64,000 bases of DNA from Streptomyces sp. NBC_01198 (lineage in GTDB: Bacteria > Actinomycetota > Actinomycetes > Streptomycetales > Streptomycetaceae). The first letter of the stretch is position 1; every line of letters begins with the position of its first letter. The position numbers were made by a program, and so were the translations under genes. Below are positions 42,551 to 50,953 of the stretch, one piece after another. Location of the stretch: the NCBI RefSeq assembly GCF_036010485.1, contig NZ_CP108568.1, positions 6,680,001-6,744,000 of the forward strand, read 5' to 3'. Under the pieces are notes generated by a model. That model was given only the letters and a program-made list of their open reading frames with translations. It did not search any database and had not been told where the DNA came from.

Positions 42551-42604
42551 ACTATAGGCAGCCGCCCGATCACCTGACAACCGGAGTTGTCTTGCGGATA
42601 CGAT
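42551..42604. promoter_or_regulatory. Divergent promoters with a GACAAC-GTTGTC inverted repeat
   Basis: Minus strand: TTGTCA (42580-42575), an 18-base spacer and TATAGT (42556-42551) lead to transcription at about the GTG 42544. Plus strand: CTGACA (42574-42579), a 19-base spacer and TACGAT (42599-42604) point to the kinase. GACAAC (42576-42581) and GTTGTC (42586-42591) form a perfect inverted repeat inside both promoters, a likely operator for the HTH protein. Confidence 0.6.
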
Positions 42605-42682
42605 GGCGCCGCCGCTGACCGCTGTGGGTCGTCGACGGGCAGGTCCCGCGACTCGGCATGCCAGGTGCGAGGGGTGAGGCGG

Positions 42683-44308
42683 GTGACGGTGGCGACCGAC
42701 GAACGTGAGGCAGAGGCCGGTGCGGGGACGCGGGAACCGCGGGTTCCGGTCCCGGCCGCGGAGCGGTGGACGACGCGCCGCTGGCTGTCCATCGGTGTGG
42801 CGGTGTCGCTGACGGTGCTGCTGGTGCTCGGCATCGTCGGCGGCTGGGCGCTGAACCGCGCCTCGGCGCTGTCCAGCACGGTGATCGACAAGGACACTCC
42901 GGCGCTGGTCGCCGCGGTCCGGCTGGAAGCCGCCCTGACCGACCAGGAGACCGGTGTCCGCGGCTACGGGCTGACCGGCCAGCAGGCCTTCCTCGAGCCC
43001 TACCGCGCGGGCGTCGACAGCCAGCGGACGTACACCACGCAGGTGCGGGCGCTGGTCGGCGGCAACACGGCCGCCGTCGCCGACCTCGACACGGTCACCC
43101 GGCAGGCCAGGGCCTGGCAGCAGCTGATAGCCCTCCCGGTGTCCGCGGCACCGCCCGGCGCCCCGGTCGCGCTGGCCGCGGAGCGCGCCGACGCGGGCAA
43201 GCACGCCTTCGACACCGTCCGCACCGCGACCAGGACCCTCCAGCAGACGCTCCAGCGCCACCGGGACCACTCCCGCCACGAGCTGAGCGTCGCGGGGCAG
43301 CTGCGCGACCGGATCTTCCTGCTGATCGCCGCGGTGATCCTGGCGCTGACCGTGGTGATCTTCGCCGGCCTGCGCCGCGGTGTCACGCTGCCCCTGGAAC
43401 AGCTGTCGAGGGACGCCCGGCAGGTCGCCGATGGGTCGTTCGAGCACCCTTTGACCCCGACGGGACCGGCCGACCTGCGCCGGCTCGCCGCCGACGTCGA
43501 GCAGATGCGCGGCCGGCTGGCCCACGAGCTGGCCTTCACCGACACCGCACGGGCGCAGCTGGACGAGCAGGCCACCGAGCTGCGCCGGTCCAACGAGGAG
43601 CTGGAGCAGTTCGCCTACGTCGCCTCGCACGACCTGCAGGAGCCGCTGCGGAAGGTCGCCAGCTTCTGCCAGCTGCTGCAGCGCCGCTACGCCGACCAGC
43701 TGGACGACCGCGCCGGGCAGTACATCGGCTACGCCGTCGACGGCGCCAACCGCATGCAGACCCTCATCAACGACCTGCTGGCCTTCTCCCGGGTGGGCCG
43801 GCTGCACACCGAGACCTCGCCGGTGGACCTGGAGCAGCTGTTCACCCGGACCGCGGACGCGCTGAGCATCGCCGTCGAGGAGTCGGGCACCGAGGTCAGC
43901 CACGACCCGCTGCCGACGATCGTCGGCGACCCGACCCAGCTGGGGGTGCTGATGCAGAACCTGCTGTCCAACGCGGTCAAGTTCCGCAGCCCCGACCGGC
44001 CGCCGCGGGTCGCGGTCACCGCCGAGCACGGCGACGACGGGATGTGGCACTTCGCGTTCACCGACAACGGCATCGGGATCAAGAAGGAGTTCGCCGAGCA
44101 GGTCTTCGTCATCTTCCAGCGGCTGCACACCCGCGAGACCTATCCGGGCAACGGCATCGGGCTGGCGCTCTGCAAGAAGATCGTCGAGTTCCACGGCGGC
44201 ACCATCGCGGTCGACACCGACCACGGACCCGGTACGCGCATCACCTTCACCTTGCCCGGACCCGCCCCGGTCCCGGTCCCCGTAGCGGCTGAGGAGAGCC
44301 AGGAGTGA
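42683..44308 (+). CDS. Membrane histidine kinase with CHASE3 sensor domain
   Basis: This 541-residue kinase has TM1 (about 34-58), an external CHASE3 domain (AALTDQETGVRGYGLTGQQA), TM2 (about 210-230), a HAMP-like region, a dimerisation domain with phosphoacceptor H316 in YVASHDLQEPLRKVASFCQL and a C-terminal ATPase (LMQNLLSNAVKF, NGIGIKKEFAEQVFVIFQRL, YPGNGIGLALCKKIVEFHGG). The HisKA subtype (SHDLQEPLRK) resembles phytochrome-linked kinases, which pair with Rcp1-like receivers, as found next door. GTG at 42683 follows a GAGGGGTGAGGCGG run. It overlaps the SpoIIE gene by GTGA. Confidence 0.92.
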   Translation: MTVATDEREAEAGAGTREPRVPVPAAERWTTRRWLSIGVAVSLTVLLVLGIVGGWALNRASALSSTVIDKDTPALVAAVRLEAALTDQETGVRGYGLTGQQAFLEPYRAGVDSQRTYTTQVRALVGGNTAAVADLDTVTRQARAWQQLIALPVSAAPPGAPVALAAERADAGKHAFDTVRTATRTLQQTLQRHRDHSRHELSVAGQLRDRIFLLIAAVILALTVVIFAGLRRGVTLPLEQLSRDARQVADGSFEHPLTPTGPADLRRLAADVEQMRGRLAHELAFTDTARAQLDEQATELRRSNEELEQFAYVASHDLQEPLRKVASFCQLLQRRYADQLDDRAGQYIGYAVDGANRMQTLINDLLAFSRVGRLHTETSPVDLEQLFTRTADALSIAVEESGTEVSHDPLPTIVGDPTQLGVLMQNLLSNAVKFRSPDRPPRVAVTAEHGDDGMWHFAFTDNGIGIKKEFAEQVFVIFQRLHTRETYPGNGIGLALCKKIVEFHGGTIAVDTDHGPGTRITFTLPGPAPVPVPVAAEESQE

Positions 44309-45549
44309 CCCAGGCAGAACCCGGTACGGCGGCAGCGCCGACCGGCGGCAGATTCCGCATCCTGCTGATCGAGGACGACCCGGGGGACGCCCTGCTGGTC
44401 GAGGAGTACGTCGCCGACTCCACGCTCGACGTCGACATGCGGTGGGTGCAGAACCTCGCCGACGGCATGGCGGAGGCCGCCCGCAGCGCCCCGGACTGCG
44501 TGCTGCTCGACCTGCACCTGCCCGACGCCATGGGGCTGGGAGCGGTGAGCCGGATGCAGGCGGCCTGCCCCGCCGCGGCGGTCATCGTCCTGACCGGGCT
44601 CTCGGAGGACCGCGCGGGGCCGGAGGCGGTCGCCGCGGGCGCGCAGGACTACCTGGTCAAGCGGTCGGTCACCGGCGAGCTGCTGGACCGCGCGGTCCGC
44701 TACGCCGTCCACCGCAAGCAGGCCGAGCACACCGCCGCCGAGCTGCGCGTCAACCAGCAGCGGGCGCAGGAGAACCAGCGGCTGGAGCGGGGCCTGCTGC
44801 CGGTGCCGATGCTCACCGCGGGCGCCCCGGTCGTGCCGACGTCCTGCTATCTGCCGGGGCGCGTGGGGGCGCTGCTCGGGGGGGACTTCCTGGACGTCGT
44901 GGAGACCGCGGACGGTACCGTCCACGCCGTCATCGGCGACGTCAGCGGCCACGGCCCCGACGAGGCCGCGATCGGGGTGTGCCTGCGCATCGCCTGGCGC
45001 AGCCTGATACTGGGCGGCCACCGGGACGGCGAGCTGCTCTCCTTGATGGAGCGGATCCTGGTCGCGGAGCGCACCTACTCCGCCATGTTCGCCACCGTGG
45101 CGACGCTGTCGATCGACCCGGCGGTCGGCCGGGCCGACATCACCCTCGCCGGCCATGACGCCCCCCTGCTCATCGAGAACGGGCTGGCCGCCTCGGTCGA
45201 CGCGCGGCCGGGCATCGCGCTCGGCCTGCTGCCGGGCGCCGACGACTGGACCACCACCAGGATCAAGCTCCCGCAGGCGGGCGCGCTGCTGCTGCACACC
45301 GACGGCCTGATCGAGGGCCACGCGGGCAGCGGGTCCGAGCGGCTGGGGACGGACGGCCTGATCCGCGTCATAGAGGCGGCACCGACACCGCACGACCAGG
45401 CGCTGATCGACCACCTGGCCGCCGTCACCCGCGGGCTGGACGGCGGGCGGCACCTCGACGACGTCGCCGTACTCCTGCTGAGCTGGGGTTCCGCCGGCTC
45501 CGCCGCCGGCCGGGCCGGCGACGGCGTCCCGCCGCCGAGGAGCGCGTAG
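44305..45549 (+). CDS. Receiver domain - PP2C/SpoIIE-type serine phosphatase
   Basis: This 414-residue protein has an N-terminal receiver (RILLIEDDPGDALLVEEYVA, phosphoacceptor D69 in CVLLDLHLPDAMG), a short coiled linker (about 145-165) and an RsbU/SpoIIE phosphatase domain (LGGDFLDVVETADGTVHAVI, GDVSGHGPDEAA, LLLHTDGLIEG) with the metal-binding aspartates. In this architecture phosphorylation of the receiver controls dephosphorylation of an anti-anti-sigma factor, releasing a sigma factor. No anti-sigma or STAS gene is adjacent. GTG overlaps the kinase stop, so both are produced together. Confidence 0.92.
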   Translation: MTQAEPGTAAAPTGGRFRILLIEDDPGDALLVEEYVADSTLDVDMRWVQNLADGMAEAARSAPDCVLLDLHLPDAMGLGAVSRMQAACPAAAVIVLTGLSEDRAGPEAVAAGAQDYLVKRSVTGELLDRAVRYAVHRKQAEHTAAELRVNQQRAQENQRLERGLLPVPMLTAGAPVVPTSCYLPGRVGALLGGDFLDVVETADGTVHAVIGDVSGHGPDEAAIGVCLRIAWRSLILGGHRDGELLSLMERILVAERTYSAMFATVATLSIDPAVGRADITLAGHDAPLLIENGLAASVDARPGIALGLLPGADDWTTTRIKLPQAGALLLHTDGLIEGHAGSGSERLGTDGLIRVIEAAPTPHDQALIDHLAAVTRGLDGGRHLDDVAVLLLSWGSAGSAAGRAGDGVPPPRSA

Positions 45550-45602
45550 CGGGTTTTCCACAGGCCGGGAGAACGGCTTCGCGGGGAGACCTCCCGGCTC
45601 GG

Positions 45603-45617
45603 TACGATTCAGCGGTG
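45603..45617 (+). promoter_or_regulatory. -10 element and possible leaderless upstream start of thrS
   Basis: TACGAT (45603-45608) is followed six bases later by GTG (45615), in frame with thrS. Translation from there would add 18 residues containing ALTRTTS. The -35 region is weak. Confidence 0.4.
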
Positions 45618-45668
45618 CGGCGACCGCTCGCCGCGCTGACTCGTACGACCTCAGTCAGGAGCAGACCG

Positions 45669-47651
45669 GTGCCAGACCTCCGTGTGATCATCAGACGCGA
45701 TTCCGCCGAACCGGAAGAGCGGACGGTCACGACGGGCACGACCGCGGCCGAGCTGTTCGAGGGGGAGCGCTCGGTGATCGCCGCCCGCGTCGGCGGCGAG
45801 CTGAAGGACCTCGCCCACGCCGTGGCCGACGGCGAGGAGGTCGAGCCGGTCGACATCACCAGCGAGGACGGGCTGAACATCCTGCGGCACTCGACCGCGC
45901 ATGTGATGGCGCAGGCGGTGCAGGAGCTGTTCCCCGAGGCGAAGCTGGGCATCGGCCCGCCGGTCAAGGACGGCTTCTACTACGACTTCGACGTCGACAA
46001 GCCCTTCCACCCCGATGACCTCAAGGCCATCGAGAAGAAGATGCAGGAGATCCAAAAGCGCGGCCAGCGCTTCTCCCGCCGGGTCGTCACCGACGAGCAG
46101 GCGCGCGAGGAGCTCGCCGCCGAGCCGTACAAACTGGAGCTGATCGGCCTCAAGGGCTCCTCGGCGGGCAGCGAGGACGGCGCCGACGTCGAGGTGGGCA
46201 GCGGCGAGCTGACCATCTACGACAACCTGGACGCGAAGACCGGCGAGCTGTGCTGGAAGGACCTGTGCCGAGGCCCGCACCTGCCCACCACCCGGTACAT
46301 CCCGGCGTTCAAGCTGATGCGGAACGCGGCGGCCTACTGGCGCGGCAGCGAGCGCAACCCGATGCTGCAGCGGATCTACGGCACCGCGTGGCCGACCAGG
46401 GAGGAGCTCAAGGCGCATCTGGAGTTCCTGGAGGAGGCCGCCAAGCGCGACCACCGCAAGCTCGGCGCCGAGCTCGACCTGTTCTCCTTCCCCGACGAGC
46501 TCGGCTCGGGCCTGGCGGTCTTCCATCCCAAGGGCGGCACGATCCGCAAGGAGATGGAGGCGTATTCCCGGCTGCGCCACGAGGAGTCGGGGTACGAGTT
46601 CGTCAACACCCCGCACATCACGAAGGCCAAGCTCTTCGAGACCTCCGGCCACCTGCCGCACTACGCCGAGGGCATGTTCCCCCCCATGGAGTTCGAGGGG
46701 CAGAACTACTACCTCAAGGCCATGAACTGCCCGATGCACAATCTGGTGTTCAAGGCGCGCGGCCGGTCGTATCGCGAGTTGCCGCTGCGGCTGTTCGAGT
46801 TCGGCACCGTCTACCGCTTCGAGAAGTCCGGTGTGGTGCACGGGCTGACCCGGGCGCGCGGCTTCACCCAGGACGACTCGCACATCTACTGCACCCGGGA
46901 GCAGGTCCCCGACGAGCTGGACTCGCTGCTGACCTTCGTGCTCAACCTGCTGCGGGACTACGGCCTCAGCGACTTCTACCTGGAGCTGTCCACCCGCGGC
47001 GAGTCCGAGAAGTTCATCGGCTCGGCGGATGAGTGGGCCGAGGCCACCGAGCAGCTGCGGCAGGCCGCCGGCAAGCAGGGCCTCGACCTGGTGATGGACC
47101 CGGGCGGCGCCGCCTTCTACGGGCCGAAGATCTCCGTCCAGGCCAGGGACGCGATCGGCAGGACCTGGCAGATGTCGACCATCCAGGTCGACTTCCAGCA
47201 GCCGGCCCGCTTCGGCCTGGAGTACACCGCGGCGGACGGCAGCCGGCAGCAGCCGGTCATGATCCACCGGGCGCTGTTCGGCTCGATCGAGCGCTTCTTC
47301 GCGGTGCTGCTCGAACACTACGCGGGCGCCTTCCCGGCCTGGCTGGCCCCGGTCCAGGCGGTCGGCATCCCGGTCGGCGACGCCCACGTGCGGTATCTGC
47401 AGGAGTTCGCCGAGGAGGCGGGCCGCAAGGGCCTGCGGGTCGAGGTGGACGCGTCCTCGGACCGGATGCAGAAGAAGATCCGGACGCACCAGAAGCTGAA
47501 GGTGCCTTTCATGATCATCGTCGGCGACGAGGACATGACCAACGGCACGGTCTCCTTCCGCTACCGCGACGGCTCGCAGGAGAACGGCGTCCCGCGCGAC
47601 CAGGCGCTGGCCAAGCTGGTCGACGTGGTGGAGCGCCGGGTCCAGGTCTGA
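45669..47651 (+). CDS. thrS: Threonyl-tRNA synthetase
   Basis: ThrRS (660 residues) charges tRNA-Thr and proofreads serine. It has the N-terminal TGS domain (1-65), the editing domain (HSTAHVMAQAVQELFPEAKL, then the zinc-type HxxxH), the class-II core with the zinc cysteine in YYLKAMNCPMHNLVF and RFEKSGVVHGLTRARGFTQD, and the anticodon-binding domain (VQAVGIPVGDAHVRYLQEFA). GTG at 45669 follows AGGAG. An alternative leaderless GTG at 45615 would extend the N-terminus by 18 residues. It begins the gene order thrS-HIT-pgsA-pimA. Confidence 0.97.
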   Translation: MPDLRVIIRRDSAEPEERTVTTGTTAAELFEGERSVIAARVGGELKDLAHAVADGEEVEPVDITSEDGLNILRHSTAHVMAQAVQELFPEAKLGIGPPVKDGFYYDFDVDKPFHPDDLKAIEKKMQEIQKRGQRFSRRVVTDEQAREELAAEPYKLELIGLKGSSAGSEDGADVEVGSGELTIYDNLDAKTGELCWKDLCRGPHLPTTRYIPAFKLMRNAAAYWRGSERNPMLQRIYGTAWPTREELKAHLEFLEEAAKRDHRKLGAELDLFSFPDELGSGLAVFHPKGGTIRKEMEAYSRLRHEESGYEFVNTPHITKAKLFETSGHLPHYAEGMFPPMEFEGQNYYLKAMNCPMHNLVFKARGRSYRELPLRLFEFGTVYRFEKSGVVHGLTRARGFTQDDSHIYCTREQVPDELDSLLTFVLNLLRDYGLSDFYLELSTRGESEKFIGSADEWAEATEQLRQAAGKQGLDLVMDPGGAAFYGPKISVQARDAIGRTWQMSTIQVDFQQPARFGLEYTAADGSRQQPVMIHRALFGSIERFFAVLLEHYAGAFPAWLAPVQAVGIPVGDAHVRYLQEFAEEAGRKGLRVEVDASSDRMQKKIRTHQKLKVPFMIIVGDEDMTNGTVSFRYRDGSQENGVPRDQALAKLVDVVERRVQV

Positions 47652-47656
47652 CCGCG

Positions 47657-47695
47657 CGAGCTGCCCCCGTGCCTCAGCGGGGCGGGGGCAGCTCG
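47657..47695. terminator. Bidirectional hairpin terminator
   Basis: CGAGCTGCCCCCG pairs with CGGGGGCAGCTCG (13 bp) across the convergent ends of thrS and the channel gene. The right arm lies in the last codons of the channel gene. Confidence 0.65.
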
Positions 47696-48336
47696 CCCTC
47701 CCGGGCGAACATCTGGTAGAGCCAGGAGGAGAAGGAGCCGGTCACCGCGCCGAGCAGGGCCAGGCCCATCACCATCAGGAAGGCCGCGATCACCCGGCCG
47801 AGCGTGGTGACCGGGGTGACGTCGCCGTAGCCGACCGTGGTGAGCGTCTGGCAGGTCCACCACACCGCGTCGCCGAAGGTGCGGATCGTCGCCCCGGGGG
47901 CGTGCCGCTCCTGCTGGTAGACCGCCAGCGCCCCGGTGAAGCCGATCAGCAGCGCGGCCATGCCCGCGTAGGCGATCACCCGGCCGTAGAGGCTCAGCCG
48001 CGGCTGCTCGTGGCGGCGCTGGATGACCTGGTAGATCTGGACCGCCCGCAGCGGGCGCAGCAGCGGCAGCACCAGGACGACCGTGTCGAGCAGGTGGTGG
48101 GCGATGTAGCGCAGGCCGAAGTGCCGGCCGCTGAGCCGCAGCCGTACCCCGTAGTCCACGAAGAAGCCGGCCCAGGCGAAGGCGATCGTGGCCAGCAGCG
48201 CGGAGTGCGCGGCCGGTGGCAGGCCGTGGGCGAGCACCAGGGCCGCGTAGCCGCCGAGGTAGATCAGCGACAGGAGGAACAGCGGGATCTCGCTGCGGTT
48301 CTCCCACCGGGTCAGCCGGCCGCGGTCGTCGTCCAT
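47674..48336 (-). CDS. Potassium channel family protein
   Basis: This 220-residue protein has six hydrophobic segments, like a small voltage-gated-type channel. The pore is clear: TCQTLTTVGYGDVTPVTTLG with the K+ selectivity filter TVGYGD, followed by the inner helix VIAAFLMVMGLALLGAVTG. The S4-like segment carries few regular positive charges (RPLRAVQIYQVIQRRH), so voltage gating is doubtful. It stands alone and faces thrS. The start at ATG 48336 gives a short polar N-terminus before the first segment. Confidence 0.92.
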   Translation of the reverse strand: MDDDRGRLTRWENRSEIPLFLLSLIYLGGYAALVLAHGLPPAAHSALLATIAFAWAGFFVDYGVRLRLSGRHFGLRYIAHHLLDTVVLVLPLLRPLRAVQIYQVIQRRHEQPRLSLYGRVIAYAGMAALLIGFTGALAVYQQERHAPGATIRTFGDAVWWTCQTLTTVGYGDVTPVTTLGRVIAAFLMVMGLALLGAVTGSFSSWLYQMFAREGELPPPR

Positions 48337-48414
48337 CCGGCCAGGATCTCGGTACGTACCCGCTGGCAGGCCCGGCGACACGCGCGCCACCGGCGAAGTC
48401 CTATGCTGATCCGC

Positions 48415-48960
48415 ATGACGAGTGAGCCGCAGCAGGGGCAGGGGGCGGGGACACCGGACGCGTTCCAGCGACTGTGGACCCCGCACCGCATGGCGTACAT
48501 CCAGGGCGAGAACAAGCCCACCGGACCCGGCGCCGACGACGGATGTCCCTTCTGCGCGCTGCCGGCCGAGTCGGACGAGGACGGCCTGATCATCAGCCGC
48601 GGCGAGCAGGTCTACGCGGTGCTCAACCTCTACCCGTACAACAGCGGCCACCTGATGGTGGTGCCGTACCGCCATGTCGCGGACTACACCGAGCTGGACG
48701 CGGCCGAGACCACCGAGCTGGCCGACCTGACCAAGCGGGCGATGACCGCGCTGCGGACCGCGTCGGCGGCGCAGGGCTTCAACATCGGGATGAACCAGGG
48801 CGGGGTGGCCGGCGCCGGGATCGCCGCGCATCTGCACCAGCACGTGGTGCCGCGCTGGGGCGGCGACGTCAACTTCATGCCGGTGGTCGGCCAGACCAAG
48901 GTGCTGCCCCAACTGCTCGCCGACACCCGCAAGATGCTCGCGGACGCCTGGCCGCACTGA
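48415..48960 (+). CDS. HIT-domain nucleotide hydrolase/transferase
   Basis: This 181-residue protein has the histidine-triad motif GIAAHLHQHVVPRW, an upstream zinc-type CPFC in DDGCPFCALPAE, and LNLYPYNSGHLMVVPYRHV. It resembles the mycobacterial diadenosine-tetraphosphate phosphorylase-like protein encoded between thrS and pgsA, so Ap4A breakdown is likely. ATG at 48415 lies eight bases after TATGCT (48402-48407), with no ribosome site, suggesting a leaderless mRNA. Confidence 0.9.
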   Translation: MTSEPQQGQGAGTPDAFQRLWTPHRMAYIQGENKPTGPGADDGCPFCALPAESDEDGLIISRGEQVYAVLNLYPYNSGHLMVVPYRHVADYTELDAAETTELADLTKRAMTALRTASAAQGFNIGMNQGGVAGAGIAAHLHQHVVPRWGGDVNFMPVVGQTKVLPQLLADTRKMLADAWPH

Positions 48961-49044
48961 CCCCGGCCGCGGTCGCCGGCTCGGCCCGCCGGCTCCGTCG
49001 CCGTCGCGCCACCGGTCGCCCGCGACGGGCGGCCGGGGCGGGCG

Positions 49045-50694
49045 TCAGGCGTCGTAGGCGTCGGCCTTCTTGGGCTCGGCGCCCTGGACCAGGCCGCTGA
49101 GCAGCGACGAGCGGTTGGTGAAGTGCGAGGTGTCCACGCCGTTCTCCGCCATCACCTGGATCGCGGCGGAGTGCACCGCCCGCAGCACCGGTGTCGCCGC
49201 GCGCAGCGCGTCGTCGGCCATGAAGCGGTGCTGCCAGGGCTTGTCGACCCAGGTGTGCCGCAGCCCGAACGGCTCCGGCAGCGTCAGGGTGCCGCCGAAG
49301 TAGTCGAGGATCGGCGGGAACCAGGTCAGCGGCGCCCGGGCGGCGAGCCTGACGACCTCGCCTGACTCGATCAGCGGCAGCTGGACGGTCCTGGTCTCCC
49401 AGAACTTGACCGGCTTGGTGACCGTCTTCTCCTTGGCCGGCGGCCCGTCGGAGAACAGCGAGTTGATCGGGCCGAGCGCGTGCGCGGTGACGTCGACCCG
49501 CAGGGTGTGGGCGAGCACCGTCACCGTCACCAGCAGCGTGATGACGAGGTTGCCGTCCCAGAGGGTGAACTGGATGCCCAGGTAGTGCCGGTTGCCCTTG
49601 CCGAACTGCTGGGTGTTGCAGATCCGCTGGATCTCGAAGTCCTTGACGGAGAAGGAGTCGACCTCAGGCCCCGTCGGGCGGACGATCTTCTTGGCGCCCT
49701 CCCCGATCGGGGACACCACCCAGTGCCGTATTGACGGCTTGCTGAAGCCGCCGGTGTGCAGCGGGCCGCGTTCCAGCATCCGCAGCTTGTCGTGGATCGC
49801 CCGGATCACGTCCCAGCTGCGGAAGGGGTTGATGTCGGTGACGCCCTCCGCGGGGATCAGTTCCTCGGCCATGTGCCAGCTGCCCCAGCGGCTGCCCATG
49901 CCCAGTATCCCCTGCGGGCCGGCGTAGAAGATCACGTTGCTGCCCTGCTCGGCTGACAGCTTCGCCAGCGACTGCCGCAGGCTCTCGGCACGGAGCTGGT
50001 TGGGGTTGCGGGGCACCGCCTCGGGGATCTTGGCGCCGACCCCGGTGCCGGCCACCAGGCCGCCCCACCGGTCGCGCAGGTCCCTCGCGGTGCGCTCGCA
50101 GATCCGCTTGGCCCAGAACCAGCCGATGACCGGGGCGATCATGATCACCCGAAAATACTGCTGCCAGAAGCCGGAGAAGGGCGGCCTGATGGCCAGCAGC
50201 AGCGCGAGGCCGATCGCGACGGCGAGGACGGCGCCGCCGAGCGCCCCGTAGCGGTTGCCGCCCGCCTTGAGGCCGGCCAGTGACCTGCGCAGCTGGAAGG
50301 CGCCGAGCCAGACCAGCACTCCGGGCAGGAAGAGGATCCCGAAGACGCCCATCAGCAGGGTCAGCCGGGAGTCGCGCTCCTGCCGGATGCGGTTGGCGGC
50401 GAGGCAGTGCTCCACGACCGTCTGCGGCTCGACCCCGAAGGACTGGACGAGTTCCTTGCGGCCGGCGCCGAGCATCCGGACCTGGACGGCGCGGGCGAAG
50501 GCCTCGCCGAGGTTCGGTTCGAAGAGCGAGAGCCTGGGGGCCGAGACGGCGGCGGCGGGGTTGATGTCGACCAGCGCCTTGACCGACGTGTCGCGGTAGG
50601 CCGCGGAGGCCAGCGCCTGTGTCGCGCCGGTCTCGCCGTCGGTGCCCGTCAGCGGGATCTGCGCTCCCGGCCTGAAATCGAACCCGTCCGTCAC
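49045..50694 (-). CDS. Large integral membrane protein of unknown function
   Basis: This 549-residue protein has an N-terminal cytoplasmic-type part (about 1-110), a cluster of hydrophobic segments (LTLLMGVFGILFLPGVLVWL, LGGAVLAVAIGLALLLAIRP and YFRVIMIAPVIGWFWAKRIC), a soluble region with a YAGPQGILGMGSRWGSWHM block, another membrane segment (LVITLLVTVTVLAHTL) and a soluble C-terminus. No catalytic motif is recognised. GTG at 50694 follows GGGGGCTTCG. It lies downstream of an EF-G-like gene on the same strand, 260 bases apart. Confidence 0.8.
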   Translation of the reverse strand: MTDGFDFRPGAQIPLTGTDGETGATQALASAAYRDTSVKALVDINPAAAVSAPRLSLFEPNLGEAFARAVQVRMLGAGRKELVQSFGVEPQTVVEHCLAANRIRQERDSRLTLLMGVFGILFLPGVLVWLGAFQLRRSLAGLKAGGNRYGALGGAVLAVAIGLALLLAIRPPFSGFWQQYFRVIMIAPVIGWFWAKRICERTARDLRDRWGGLVAGTGVGAKIPEAVPRNPNQLRAESLRQSLAKLSAEQGSNVIFYAGPQGILGMGSRWGSWHMAEELIPAEGVTDINPFRSWDVIRAIHDKLRMLERGPLHTGGFSKPSIRHWVVSPIGEGAKKIVRPTGPEVDSFSVKDFEIQRICNTQQFGKGNRHYLGIQFTLWDGNLVITLLVTVTVLAHTLRVDVTAHALGPINSLFSDGPPAKEKTVTKPVKFWETRTVQLPLIESGEVVRLAARAPLTWFPPILDYFGGTLTLPEPFGLRHTWVDKPWQHRFMADDALRAATPVLRAVHSAAIQVMAENGVDTSHFTNRSSLLSGLVQGAEPKKADAYDA

Positions 50695-50953
50695 CGAAGC
50701 CCCCAGTCCGCCGTTACGCCCGCCACCACGCGGCTCCGACCGGCCCATTCCCCACCGGGGCGCCCATCACACGTTCGGAGCAGTCACCAGATTAGCGGCG
50801 CGGCGGCTCGCGGGGGCCCGCGAGCCGCCGAACGGCCGACAACGTACCTGCCGGCGCGGCGGTTTGAGGCCACGCAGGGAGCCGCCCGCCGCTGCCTGGC
50901 GGCGACGGCACGGCGTGGCACACCCGAGGCGGCACCGTGTGGGGCACGGCCCG

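Noticed and set aside
45550..45668. T-box riboswitch before thrS
   Set aside because: The region is too short and lacks the conserved T-box core sequence.
45651..47489. A 612-codon minus-strand frame opposite thrS
   Set aside because: Antisense shadow with no recognised domain; thrS is unambiguous.
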